Positions 1-8,369 of a stretch of DNA of 64,000 bases are shown in pieces. The notes under the pieces were generated by a model. That model did not search any database and was not told where the DNA came from. It was given only the letters and a program-made list of their open reading frames with translations. This stretch comes from Vibrio gelatinilyticus (GTDB lineage: Bacteria > Pseudomonadota > Gammaproteobacteria > Enterobacterales > Vibrionaceae). The first letter of the stretch is position 1. Every line of letters begins with the position of its first letter. Where the stretch lies: the NCBI RefSeq assembly GCF_022836845.1, contig NZ_JAJNNZ010000001.1:186001-250000 (forward strand), read 5' to 3'. The position numbers were made by a program, and so were the translations under genes.

Positions 1-369
1 GCCTAGCACGTGTATGGGGGCTTCAATGACATTTTCTAGTACAGTCATATGCGACCATAAATTAAAACCTTGAAACACCATAGCTAAACGAGAGCGGATT
101 CTCTGAACTTGTTTTTCATTGGCAGGTATAGATTCACCCAGACGGTTGTTCTTCATTTGGATAAGTTCTCCATTTACCCAAATTTCGCCTTCCGTTGGTG
201 TTTCTAATAAGTTAATGCATCTAAGAAATGTACTTTTCCCTGAACCTGATGAGCCAATAATTGAGATGACATCACCTTTATGGGCAGCAAGGGAAATCCC
301 CTTTAAAACTTTGTTCTGTCCAAATGTCTTATGCAGTTCTTTTATGTCTAGCGCTGGTACATCATTCAT
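1..369 (-). CDS. Amino-acid ABC transporter ATP-binding protein (HisP/GlnQ type), partial
   Basis: N-terminal 123 codons of an ABC ATPase; the rest lies beyond the window start. It would power import of a polar, probably basic, amino acid from the cytoplasmic face of the inner membrane. Visible: Walker A GSSGSGKST at residues 39-47 and a Q-loop in MVFQGFNLW near residue 100, followed by a stretch closely resembling HisP of the histidine/arginine/lysine family. ATG at 369 is preceded by AGGGAG about 10 nt upstream. An ATG at 365 is in another frame. Signature and Walker B motifs are outside the window. The family is clear; substrate is inferred only from HisP resemblance. Confidence 0.88.
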   Translation of the reverse strand, partial: MNDVPALDIKELHKTFGQNKVLKGISLAAHKGDVISIIGSSGSGKSTFLRCINLLETPTEGEIWVNGELIQMKNNRLGESIPANEKQVQRIRSRLAMVFQGFNLWSHMTVLENVIEAPIHVLG

Positions 370-689
370 TGCGCTTGTACTCCCTGTCGTATCTGTGACT
401 GCCAAGGTACTCCGACCTTTTATTTATTCGGTACACGCTAGCACCCCAAACTGGGTTTTGCAACAAATTATTAACCTATTTGCCAGCGTAATTTAGGCAT
501 TATATCCGAAGAAATATGCAATAAAAAGCAAATTAACCTAAATATAATGCATAAGCTATATAGTATGTTGCACAATTAATCACTTACACCACGTAAACGA
601 TAAGTCTGATGTTGATAAGACTTTGTAACAATAACTGTGGGTTATGTAGATGAATTCGTTATCAGGGCAATACCTGCTAGTCGGTTGTG

Positions 690-872
690 TTACCTTGCAG
701 ATAGTAATAAGGTTTTTAACCCAATTGCCACCAACTGCAATAGGATGTATCGAACGTAATTGGCGATGACTTGATTTAATGGTGCGTACGAACGCCGCTG
801 CTTTGAGAGTTGGCTCTCTTGAAGAAGGCGTCGGAAATCATTGGATAAATTTTCATAAAAGTCAGTGTTCAT
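690..872 (-). CDS. Possible small membrane protein, 60 aa
   Basis: A minus-strand ORF in an otherwise empty region. The first half is polar and basic (QSQLSKQRRSY region) and the last 25 residues form a hydrophobic, helix-like segment (YVRYILLQLVAIGLKTLLL), so a small membrane-associated protein is plausible. Against it, no Shine-Dalgarno sequence is visible before the ATG at 872 and I recognise no family. It could be a chance ORF. Confidence 0.3.
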   Translation of the reverse strand: MNTDFYENLSNDFRRLLQESQLSKQRRSYAPLNQVIANYVRYILLQLVAIGLKTLLLSAR

Positions 873-966
873 TTACTTTTATGACTGAAAGAGAATTACG
901 TTAGTTAGTGGGAAGTTGTCAATCTTTAACCATTAGTTGTAGTTTTATTTCACTATCTTTCATTAA

Positions 967-1008
967 GTGATCAAGATCAATCATGTTCTTAGCGTTGCTT
1001 GTTAGACT
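967..1008 (+). promoter_or_regulatory. Candidate FNR-activated promoter (class II geometry)
   Basis: 967-980 reads GTGATCAAGATCAA, which on the minus strand is TTGAT-N4-ATCAC, nine of ten bases of the FNR consensus TTGAT-N4-ATCAA. Downstream, TGTTAGACT (1000-1008) is an extended -10 element. A start near 1015 would put the FNR centre (973.5) at about -41.5, the classical activating position. The neighbouring pflB/pflA genes are anaerobic functions, which fits. Not tested; based on consensus and spacing only. Confidence 0.55.
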
Positions 1009-1014
1009 CGGCGA

Positions 1015-1104
1015 AAGAACATGGTACGAAGAAATCAACTCTGCTTGGTAAATCTCGTCTATTCTAAAGCACGTATAACATGTGCTGTAGATTTACCTTT
1101 TTTT
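1015..1104 (+). ncRNA. Putative FNR-driven small RNA or attenuated 5' leader
   Basis: A transcript starting near 1015 would end after about 90 nt at a strong intrinsic terminator (1047-1104), 60 nt before the DUF3360 start codon. It could be a free-standing anaerobic small RNA, analogous in logic to FnrS, or a leader whose readthrough controls the permease gene. I see no match to an RNA family I know. The promoter geometry and terminator are visible; the transcript is inferred. Confidence 0.4.
1047..1104 (+). terminator. Intrinsic terminator upstream of the DUF3360 gene
   Basis: Outer stem GGTAAATCT (1047-1055) pairs perfectly with AGATTTACC (1089-1097). Within it AGCACGT/ATGTGCT forms a second stem. 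Seven T follow at 1098-1104. No protein gene lies upstream on this strand, so it must end an RNA or attenuate the downstream gene. Confidence 0.8.
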
Positions 1105-1164
1105 ACGTTTATCTACTCTTCGTGGCATAACAAGAACAATCAACTTTAAAACTATGAGGATTCT

Positions 1165-2712
1165 ATGTCAGACGCAGTGAATAAAGCGCATTCTGATTCG
1201 GATATCGAGACAAAGAGTTATCAAGAACTGCACCGTCCATCATCTGAATTTGCCAGCCGCTCTGAATATCTCGATCACGAACTTCAAATCATGAAGCCAC
1301 GTCGTTATGGACTTAATCTACCTGGACGAGATTTCCGATTCGAACTTGAAGATTTAGTTCCCGCTCTTGCTGGTACCATCGGCATTATTGCGATGTACTC
1401 TGCGGTTATGATGTCTTGGGCTGACGGCCTTACCGCTGCGTGGGACCACGTAGAGCTTGGTAAAGAGTTCGCCATTGAAGTCGCCCGTGTCGAAATGCTT
1501 ATTCCAGCCCTCCTTTTTTGTGTTCTTGCTTCTGGCTTTATTAACCCTAGAGCTAACCTAGCAGGTAACCACGGACCAATGATTCCATTAATTGGTTCTA
1601 TCGCACTTGCTGGTGCTCACCCACTAGCTCTTGCCATTTTACTGGGTGTTTTCGGTTTACTCTTAAGCTACTTTAAAGGTGGTTCCAAACTGGTCAATCT
1701 GACCTCGGAAGGAACAGCCGGTGGTTTATTGATATTCCTTGGTTTTACCGGGGCAATGAGTCAAATTGGTTCTATTCAGTCATGGGCAACAGGCTTACAG
1801 TCTGCGGATATCGCAGCGGGCAGTATGGGTTATGTTGGCCTTGTTGTGCTAGGCATCAACATTGCTATTTATGCTCTTTTGGCTAAGTTCAACAAGCGTT
1901 GGCTTGCGATTCCTGTGTGCGCCATCACTGGTCTTATTATTGCCTTAGCTCTAGGTGCAGGTTTCGACCTAACGTTTGAAACAGAAATGGGCTTGCCGAA
2001 CCTAAACCCAGTTTACTGGTGGGGCAGCGAGACGGAAGGTTGGATGCTTGGCTTGCCAACGCTGTCTCACTTTATTGCGTCTTTACCGTTTGCGATTCTT
2101 GCCGTTGCAATGTGGTCTCCAGACTTCCTTGGTCACCGTATCTTCCAAGAGTTGAACTACCCTCGTAAAACTGAAAAAGTGCTGATGGACGTCGATGACA
2201 CAATGACTATGTGTTCTATCCGTCAAATGGTTGGTACTGCGGTTGGTGGTGGTAACATCACCTCTTCTTGGGGTACGTATATGATCCCAGCGGCTATCGC
2301 TAAGCGCCCTATCCCCGCTGGTGCGATTCTACTAGGTTCACTGTGTATTATCGTTGCGATTCTTGGCTTCCCAATGGATGTCGCTGTATGGCCGCCAGTA
2401 ATGCGTGTAGCGCTTCTAGTCGGTGTATTCTTACCGCTACTTGAAGCTGGTATGCAAATGGTTCGTGAAACTAAAGACTCACAATCAGCTGGTATCTGTA
2501 TCTTCGCTTCTGTTGTTGCTAACCCTGTTCTAGCATGGGCACTGACCATGTTCTTAGATAACAACGGCTTGATTGGTGACAAAGAGCGAGCTTCTCGACT
2601 ATCTTTCATCGATAAGGTCATCATTCCTGTAGGCGTCTTCGTTGTATGTTTGGTAGCAATGCTTGCTGTTGGCATGCTTGAGAGCCAGTACGGGATCCCA
2701 GCGTTCTTGTAA
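1165..2712 (+). CDS. DUF3360-family multi-pass membrane protein, SulP/NCS2-like predicted permease
   Basis: A 515-residue inner-membrane protein with a soluble N-terminus of about 60 residues followed by roughly ten to twelve hydrophobic segments. I recognise it as the Vibrio DUF3360 type; segments such as NHGPMIPLIGSIALAG and a late GGGNITSSWGTYMIP resemble the core helices of SulP and xanthine/uracil (NCS2) transporters. The substrate is unknown. ATG at 1165 has TGAGGA five bases upstream. It sits between a candidate FNR promoter with terminator leader and pflB, suggesting expression under low oxygen and possibly transport of an anion or metabolite relevant to fermentation (inference). It has its own terminator downstream. 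Confidence 0.8.
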   Translation: MSDAVNKAHSDSDIETKSYQELHRPSSEFASRSEYLDHELQIMKPRRYGLNLPGRDFRFELEDLVPALAGTIGIIAMYSAVMMSWADGLTAAWDHVELGKEFAIEVARVEMLIPALLFCVLASGFINPRANLAGNHGPMIPLIGSIALAGAHPLALAILLGVFGLLLSYFKGGSKLVNLTSEGTAGGLLIFLGFTGAMSQIGSIQSWATGLQSADIAAGSMGYVGLVVLGINIAIYALLAKFNKRWLAIPVCAITGLIIALALGAGFDLTFETEMGLPNLNPVYWWGSETEGWMLGLPTLSHFIASLPFAILAVAMWSPDFLGHRIFQELNYPRKTEKVLMDVDDTMTMCSIRQMVGTAVGGGNITSSWGTYMIPAAIAKRPIPAGAILLGSLCIIVAILGFPMDVAVWPPVMRVALLVGVFLPLLEAGMQMVRETKDSQSAGICIFASVVANPVLAWALTMFLDNNGLIGDKERASRLSFIDKVIIPVGVFVVCLVAMLAVGMLESQYGIPAFL

Positions 2713-2727
2713 AACGTTAGTGAAATC

Positions 2728-2760
2728 TTTGGGTAGTGCTTGTCACTACCCAAATTTTTA
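2728..2760 (+). terminator. Terminator of the DUF3360 gene
   Basis: TTTGGGTAGTG (2728-2738) pairs with CACTACCCAAA (2744-2754), loop of five, then TTTTT. It isolates the permease gene from pflB. Confidence 0.9.
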
Positions 2761-2979
2761 TCTTTCTTTTTTAATTTTTATTGATTTAGTTTAAGTTTTG
2801 CAGAATAATTTTAGTGTAACCTTGAGATCAACAAGTTGAGTAACAATATCTATAATTAGTAAGCTAGCTATATTGATTATAAATATTTTTATTAATGTGT
2901 GTACTGTCCCTATCAAAAAGGGAACACTGGCTCAACAGTGAAAAGTACGTGTTTTTACTACTAAAAAGGTAGGTATGTC

Positions 2980-5256
2980 ATGGCAGAGCAATTTGCTAAA
3001 GCTTGGGAAGGTTTTGCGGCAGGTGAGTGGCAAAACGAAGTAAACGTTCGTGATTTCATCCAGAAGAACTATGCTCCTTATGAAGGTGACGAAGATTTCC
3101 TAGTTTCTGAAGGTACTGAAGCAACAAACAAGCTTTGGGCTAAAGTAATGGAAGGTATCAAGCAGGAGAACGCAACGAAAGCGCCTGTAGATTTCGATAC
3201 TTCTGTTATTTCTACCATCACTGCACACGATGCAGGCTACATTGAGCAAGATCTAGAAACTATCGTTGGCCTTCAAACTGAAGCGCCACTTAAGCGTGCA
3301 ATCATCCCTAACGGTGGTGTGCGCATGGTTGAAGGTTCTTGTAAAGCATATGGTCGTACCCTCGACCCAATGGTTTCAAAAATCTACTCTGAATACCGTA
3401 AAACACACAATGCTGGCGTTTTCGATATCTACACGCCTGATATCTTAAAATGTCGTAAGTCCGGTGTTCTGACTGGTCTTCCTGATGCATACGGTCGTGG
3501 CCGTATCATTGGCGACTACCGTCGTGTGGCACTTTACGGTATCGACTTCCTAATGAAAGACAAGCAAGCTCAATTTGCTTCTCTTCAAGAGCGTTTCGAA
3601 AACGGCGAAGACCTAGCAGCAACCATGCAACTTCGTGAAGAAATCTCTGAGCAACACCGCGCACTTGGCCAAATTAAAGTTATGGCTGAGAAATACGGTT
3701 TTGACATCTCTGAGCCAGCTCAAACTGCTCAAGAAGCTATCCAGTGGACTTACTTCGGCTACCTAGCTGCAGTTAAATCACAAAATGGCGCAGCAATGTC
3801 TCTAGGTCGTACTTCATCTTTCCTAGATATCTTCATCGAGCGTGATATTGCTGCTGGCAAAATCACTGAAGTTGAAGCTCAAGAAATGATTGACCACTTC
3901 GTAATGAAGCTACGTATGGTTCGTTTCCTACGTACGCCTGAATACGATGAGTTGTTCTCTGGTGACCCAATCTGGGCAACAGAATCAATGGGTGGTATGG
4001 GTATCGACGGTCGTACACTAGTAACACGTACTAACTTCCGTTTCCTAAACAGCCTATACACTATGGGTCCTTCTCCAGAGCCAAACATCACGGTTCTTTG
4101 GTCTGAGCAACTGCCTGTAGGCTTCAAGAAGTTCTGTGCGAAAGTATCTATCGATACGTCTTCTATCCAGTACGAAAATGATGACCTAATGCGTCCTGAC
4201 CTAGGTTCTGACGATTACGCTATCGCTTGTTGTGTATCGCCAATGATCGTTGGTAAGCAAATGCAGTTCTTTGGCGCTCGTGCTAACCTTGCAAAAACCA
4301 TGCTTTATGCAATCAACGGTGGTGTTGATGAGAAGCTTAAAATGCAAGTTGGCCCAGTTGGCGACAAGATCACTGACGAAGTGCTTAACTACGATGACGT
4401 AATGGGTCGCCTAGACACATTTATGGATTGGCTAGCGAAGCAATACGTGACTGCGCTAAACAGCATCCACTACATGCACGATAAGTACAGCTACGAAGCG
4501 TCTCTAATGGCTCTACATGACCGTGACGTTCGTCGTACTATGGCATGTGGTATCGCAGGTCTATCTGTTGCTGCTGACTCTCTGTCTGCTATTAAATACG
4601 CAACAGTGAAACCAGTTCGTGACGAAGATGGCATCGCAATTGATTTCGAAATCGAAGGCGACTACCCTAAATTCGGTAACAACGACGCACGCGTTGATGA
4701 TATCGCATGTGAACTTGTTTCTACGTTTATGGGCAAAATCCGTAAGCTTAAGATGTACCGTGACGCTATCCCTACACAGTCTATCCTTACTATCACTTCA
4801 AACGTGGTTTATGGTAAGAAGACAGGTAACACTCCAGATGGTCGTCGTGCTGGTGCTCCTTTCGCTCCTGGTGCTAACCCAATGCACGGTCGTGACGAAA
4901 AAGGTGCTGTAGCTTCATTGACTTCTGTCGGTAAACTACCGTTTGCAGACGCACAAGATGGTATCTCTTACACTTTCTCTATCGTTCCTAACGCGCTAGG
5001 TAAAGAAGAAGACAGCCAACGTGCTAACCTTGCAGGCCTAATGGATGGTTACTTCCACCACGAAGCTGGCATTGAAGGTGGTCAACACCTTAACGTGAAC
5101 GTTCTTAACCGCGGTACTCTAGAAGACGCAGTTAAGCACCCTGAGAAATACCCTCAGCTAACCATTCGTGTATCTGGTTACGCCGTTCGCTTTAACTCTC
5201 TAACAGCAGAGCAACAAGCAGACGTAATCGCACGTACGTTCACTGAATCTCTATAA
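2980..5256 (+). CDS. pflB: Formate C-acetyltransferase (pyruvate formate-lyase)
   Basis: 758 residues, close to the 760 of E. coli PflB. It converts pyruvate and CoA to acetyl-CoA and formate under anaerobic conditions in the cytoplasm. The catalytic cysteine pair is visible at residues 417-418 (IACCVSPM) and the glycyl-radical loop RVSGYAVRF near the C-terminus, with the radical glycine at residue 733. ATG at 2980 is preceded by AAAAAGGTAGGT. Codon use is strongly biased, typical of a highly expressed gene. The 270-base upstream region is AT-rich; a TTGAT half-site at 2781-2785 is only a partial FNR match. The activating enzyme gene pflA lies 1.4 kb downstream, separated by an lpxR-like gene. 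Confidence 0.98.
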   Translation: MAEQFAKAWEGFAAGEWQNEVNVRDFIQKNYAPYEGDEDFLVSEGTEATNKLWAKVMEGIKQENATKAPVDFDTSVISTITAHDAGYIEQDLETIVGLQTEAPLKRAIIPNGGVRMVEGSCKAYGRTLDPMVSKIYSEYRKTHNAGVFDIYTPDILKCRKSGVLTGLPDAYGRGRIIGDYRRVALYGIDFLMKDKQAQFASLQERFENGEDLAATMQLREEISEQHRALGQIKVMAEKYGFDISEPAQTAQEAIQWTYFGYLAAVKSQNGAAMSLGRTSSFLDIFIERDIAAGKITEVEAQEMIDHFVMKLRMVRFLRTPEYDELFSGDPIWATESMGGMGIDGRTLVTRTNFRFLNSLYTMGPSPEPNITVLWSEQLPVGFKKFCAKVSIDTSSIQYENDDLMRPDLGSDDYAIACCVSPMIVGKQMQFFGARANLAKTMLYAINGGVDEKLKMQVGPVGDKITDEVLNYDDVMGRLDTFMDWLAKQYVTALNSIHYMHDKYSYEASLMALHDRDVRRTMACGIAGLSVAADSLSAIKYATVKPVRDEDGIAIDFEIEGDYPKFGNNDARVDDIACELVSTFMGKIRKLKMYRDAIPTQSILTITSNVVYGKKTGNTPDGRRAGAPFAPGANPMHGRDEKGAVASLTSVGKLPFADAQDGISYTFSIVPNALGKEEDSQRANLAGLMDGYFHHEAGIEGGQHLNVNVLNRGTLEDAVKHPEKYPQLTIRVSGYAVRFNSLTAEQQADVIARTFTESL

Positions 5257-5276
5257 TAGAGAGCTCAGCAATATCA

Positions 5277-5303
5277 AGCCTCGCTTTTTGCGAGGCTTTT
5301 TTT
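5277..5303 (+). terminator. Terminator of pflB
   Basis: AGCCTCGC (5277-5284), five-T loop, GCGAGGCT (5290-5297), then a T tract. Confidence 0.93.
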
Positions 5304-5474
5304 ATTCATTCAACCATCTCCCCCCTCCACTTTTTCCGGGACAAACTTAGTTACAATATATCAACGATACTGCTCCAGTTACGCTTCTTCACTGCTTGTT
5401 TGTTTTTATGATTACATGACATCATCACCAAGTACTCATTACTTGTTCTATGTTTGAAGAGCCTCGTTAATACT

Positions 5475-6458
5475 ATGAAATACCATTATATCGCTGCCTC
5501 CTTACTATCGTTTTCTGCGGCTGTTACTGCGTCGGAACTCGCGACCGTTTCCTTCGCTCTTGATAACGACGGCATCTATGGCTCAGATGAAGACTACAGC
5601 AACGGTATTTTTGTCAGCTACACCTCCGGTTCCATTAAACCATACTGGTTATTTCAACCATTGAGTCTGTCCTATTGGGGAGCATCGTCATTAGACAAAG
5701 TGGAAGTTCAACTTGGACACAAGATATGGACACCAACCGATATTGAGGCATCGTACCCTTTGGAAAACGATCGCCCTTATGCTGGTTATTTTCATGGTGA
5801 GTTCAATTACATCAGCCTTCACCCAGAGCAGGCTCACCGCTTTAACTTAACGATTGGCACAACTGGTGAGAACTCATATGCAGATAAAGCCCAAAGAATC
5901 GTGCATTCGATAGTCGGCTCTAGCGAACCACAGGGGTGGGAGTATCAAATTGACAACAAAGTGGTTGGTAGCCTAGGCTATCTATCTCATTTTAATTTGC
6001 TGAGAAAGCAGATCTTGAGTAATTCTAGTTGGGAATTATCTAATGTGTCTGAAGCCAATATTGGCAACTTTCGCAGTGATGTCTCCACCGGATTCATGTT
6101 GCGGTTTGGTACGGATCTGCACAATAACTTTGGCGCAGCTAACATTAGTGCCGAAAATCCATTTAAAGCCGGGATGATTGGCACTTCGGGTTCAGCTTGG
6201 TTTAGCTTTATTGGCGCAGAGTTACGCTATCGATTTAACGACCATACCATTGAAGGAGCTCGCTCTGCCTTACCAGAACCACAAGATCGATACGATGTGG
6301 ATTTGCAACATCTGCAAACGACGTTGGTTACTGGTATAGCATGGTATAATCGCCACGTTGGGGCCAGTCTAACCTTAACGGGCAAAAATGCCGACTATAA
6401 GCAAGCCTCAAATGGCATTCATGGTAACGGCGCAATTTCCCTATTTGCATTTTTCTAA
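5475..6458 (+). CDS. LpxR-family lipid A deacylase (DUF2219), outer membrane
   Basis: 327 residues from the ATG at 5475; an in-frame TTG at 5454 would add seven residues but puts a poorer start ahead of the signal peptide. Residues 1-18 (MKYHYIAASLLSFSAAVTA, cleavage near A/S) are a signal peptide. The mature part begins with a LDNDGIYGSDEDYSNGIFVSY segment and has alternating hydrophobic strands ending in phenylalanine, as in a 12-strand beta-barrel. LpxR enzymes remove the 3'-acyloxyacyl chain of lipid A from the outer membrane. Active-site residues of LpxR were not checked one by one. It interrupts the usual pflB-pflA neighbourhood with independent flanking sequence, so it is probably an unrelated insertion. 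Confidence 0.8.
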   Translation: MKYHYIAASLLSFSAAVTASELATVSFALDNDGIYGSDEDYSNGIFVSYTSGSIKPYWLFQPLSLSYWGASSLDKVEVQLGHKIWTPTDIEASYPLENDRPYAGYFHGEFNYISLHPEQAHRFNLTIGTTGENSYADKAQRIVHSIVGSSEPQGWEYQIDNKVVGSLGYLSHFNLLRKQILSNSSWELSNVSEANIGNFRSDVSTGFMLRFGTDLHNNFGAANISAENPFKAGMIGTSGSAWFSFIGAELRYRFNDHTIEGARSALPEPQDRYDVDLQHLQTTLVTGIAWYNRHVGASLTLTGKNADYKQASNGIHGNGAISLFAFF

Positions 6459-6686
6459 TCGCAAACAGGCACAAAATCAGCGATGAAAACCACCTGACAT
6501 GTGGTACTGATTGCAAACAAGAATTATCACTCAAAAATATACCAACAGACACCAGCAATTAACACATCAATACAACTCCCCTCACTAAAATCCAATCGAA
6601 GTTTCTATTCCATACCCAGTTTTCCTGTTTAAGGAGACGAATTTGTAATAAAATAGTGAGCAAAAGTAGTTACTAGAGAAGTACAT

Positions 6687-7427
6687 ATGTCTACAACAGG
6701 TCGCATTCATTCCTATGAGTCTTGTGGAACCGTCGATGGCCCAGGGATTCGCTTTATCGTGTTCTTACAAGGCTGCCTAATGCGCTGCATGTATTGCCAT
6801 AATAGGGATACATGGGACACTCAGGGCGGAAAACAAGTCGACGTTGACGAATTGATTTCTGAAGCCAAATCTTACCGACATTTCATGAATGCTTCGGGTG
6901 GCGGCATCACTTGCTCTGGTGGTGAGGCTATGTTGCAGCCCGAATTTGTAAGAGACTTTTTCCGTGCAGCACAAGCGGAAGGGATCCACACCTGCCTAGA
7001 CACCAATGGCTATATTCGCAAACACACCGACGTTGTTGATGAAGTTCTTGATGCCACTGATTTAGTGATGCTCGATCTCAAACACATGAAAGATGAAATT
7101 CACCAAGACTTTATCGGTGTATCGAACAAACGTACGCTTGATTTCGCACGTTATCTACATAAGATCGGCCAAACAACCTGGATTCGCTACGTGGTTGTTC
7201 CGGGTTATACTGACGATCCTGAATCTGCGCATATGCTTGGTGAGTTCATTAAAGACATGGATAACATAGAAAAGGTTGAGCTACTACCCTATCACAAACT
7301 AGGCGCTCACAAGTGGGAAGCGCTTGGCTATGACTATCCTCTCGAAGGCACCGAGCCGCCGACAAAAGAAGTTATGGATAACATCCAAAACATTTTGCTG
7401 CAATACACTGACAACGTAAAATACTAA
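6687..7427 (+). CDS. pflA: Pyruvate formate-lyase 1 activating enzyme (radical SAM)
   Basis: 246 residues, the length of E. coli PflA. It uses S-adenosylmethionine and a [4Fe-4S] cluster to install the glycyl radical on PflB. The cluster motif CLMRCMYC gives cysteines 30, 34 and 37; the SAM-binding GGE motif is seen in CSGGEAM. ATG at 6687 follows TAGAGAAGTACAT. A promoter-like TAATAAAAT lies about 45 bases upstream, so the gene is probably transcribed separately from pflB and the lpxR-like gene. Confidence 0.97.
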   Translation: MSTTGRIHSYESCGTVDGPGIRFIVFLQGCLMRCMYCHNRDTWDTQGGKQVDVDELISEAKSYRHFMNASGGGITCSGGEAMLQPEFVRDFFRAAQAEGIHTCLDTNGYIRKHTDVVDEVLDATDLVMLDLKHMKDEIHQDFIGVSNKRTLDFARYLHKIGQTTWIRYVVVPGYTDDPESAHMLGEFIKDMDNIEKVELLPYHKLGAHKWEALGYDYPLEGTEPPTKEVMDNIQNILLQYTDNVKY

Positions 7428-7456
7428 TTCCGTTATTCATACATTAAAAATCGAAC

Positions 7457-7483
7457 AAAACGCGCCACATGGCGCGTTTTTTA
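7457..7483 (+). terminator. Terminator of pflA
   Basis: AACGCGCC, loop ACAT, GGCGCGTT, then TTTTTATT. Confidence 0.93.
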
Positions 7484-7596
7484 TTACAAATATGTGTTGA
7501 GATCATGTTACATATTATCGGTGAGCTGATAACCTGTCGATATAGCTATTTAATTCGTAAACTTATAATTAGTACTTTCTAGTGAGGCTTTTCAAG

Positions 7597-8097
7597 ATGG
7601 AAATGACAAACGCTCAACGTCTAATCCTGTCCAATCAATATTATCTTATGGCAAAATTAACGCCGGAAAATGCAGCCAAGTATCAACGCCTGCAAACCAT
7701 TGTTGAACGTGGTTATGAACTACAAATGCGCGAGATGAACAAAGAGTTTGGTTGCTTAGTAGAAGATGAATGTCGCGAAGTGATCAACGTGATGGAAATG
7801 TACCATGCTATGCAAGAGTCCAATAAAATGCTCACGGATGAAGAGCGCAAAGATGTTGATCAACGCCGATTGCAATTTCTAGGCTTTGATATTGCGACAG
7901 AAGCCCAACTTGTTAACTATGTTCGTTTTCTCGTCGACTCTGAAGGCCTTTATCCGCAATTTGATAAAGCCGACCATCACTTTAACAGTCAAATGCCGAT
8001 GCTCGACAAATATCGCCGTATGCTTATAACATGGCGGAACTGCCCTCGACAGTACCATTTATCCGCTGCTGAGTTTACACAGATCTTCAACGCTTAA
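7597..8097 (+). CDS. yfbU: YfbU family protein (UPF0304)
   Basis: 166 residues starting [18 protein letters not shown], closely matching E. coli YfbU along its full length. A GTG at 7582 in frame is rejected because the ATG at 7597 matches the family start and has GTGAGGC upstream. The molecular function of YfbU is not established; overexpression in E. coli has been linked to toxicity/cell death. It stands alone, with a terminator on each side. Confidence 0.95.
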   Translation: MEMTNAQRLILSNQYYLMAKLTPENAAKYQRLQTIVERGYELQMREMNKEFGCLVEDECREVINVMEMYHAMQESNKMLTDEERKDVDQRRLQFLGFDIATEAQLVNYVRFLVDSEGLYPQFDKADHHFNSQMPMLDKYRRMLITWRNCPRQYHLSAAEFTQIFNA

Positions 8098-8117
8098 AGG
8101 TGTAGCGCAATTATTGA

Positions 8118-8146
8118 AGCCCAGCCACGATGTCGCTGGGCTTTTT
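8118..8146 (+). terminator. Terminator of yfbU
   Basis: AGCCCAGC (8118-8125) pairs with GCTGGGCT (8135-8142), loop of nine, then TTTTATT. Confidence 0.92.
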
Positions 8147-8369
8147 ATTGTCTAAAACCCTATCAAATCAAGCGTTAATTTTAACTTACGTAGACACTTG
8201 TTTAAAACATGAGACTTGTTTTTGTTTAGCCGACTGTCCCATTTGATTTGTAAATAACCGCATAATTGTTAAGCAAAATTCTCATTTCCCTACTAGGATT
8301 AAAGGTGACAAGGAGTCGCTCCGTATTTCTGTCAACGGTCAGCTTTGCAGGTTTAAGGGGAATCTAGCT

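Larger units (their letters stand above)
370..1164. other. Long intergenic region between the ABC ATPase gene and the DUF3360 gene
   Basis: About 795 bases. The left half is AT-rich and shows no gene; a short inverted repeat (AAGTCT/AGACTT, 602-623) is present. A possible 60-codon minus-strand ORF lies at 690-872. The right part holds an FNR-type promoter (967-1008) and a terminator-ended leader or small RNA (about 1015-1104), both listed separately. The final 60 bases carry the ribosome-binding site TGAGGA of the downstream gene. Confidence 0.7.

Noticed and set aside
2223..2753. 176-residue minus-strand ORF
   Set aside because: Antisense to the C-terminal half of the DUF3360 gene; composition is that of a shadow frame and it crosses the terminator.
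2781..2794. FNR site upstream of pflB
   Set aside because: TTGATTTAGTTTAA has only one good half; not enough to call although FNR control of pflB is expected.
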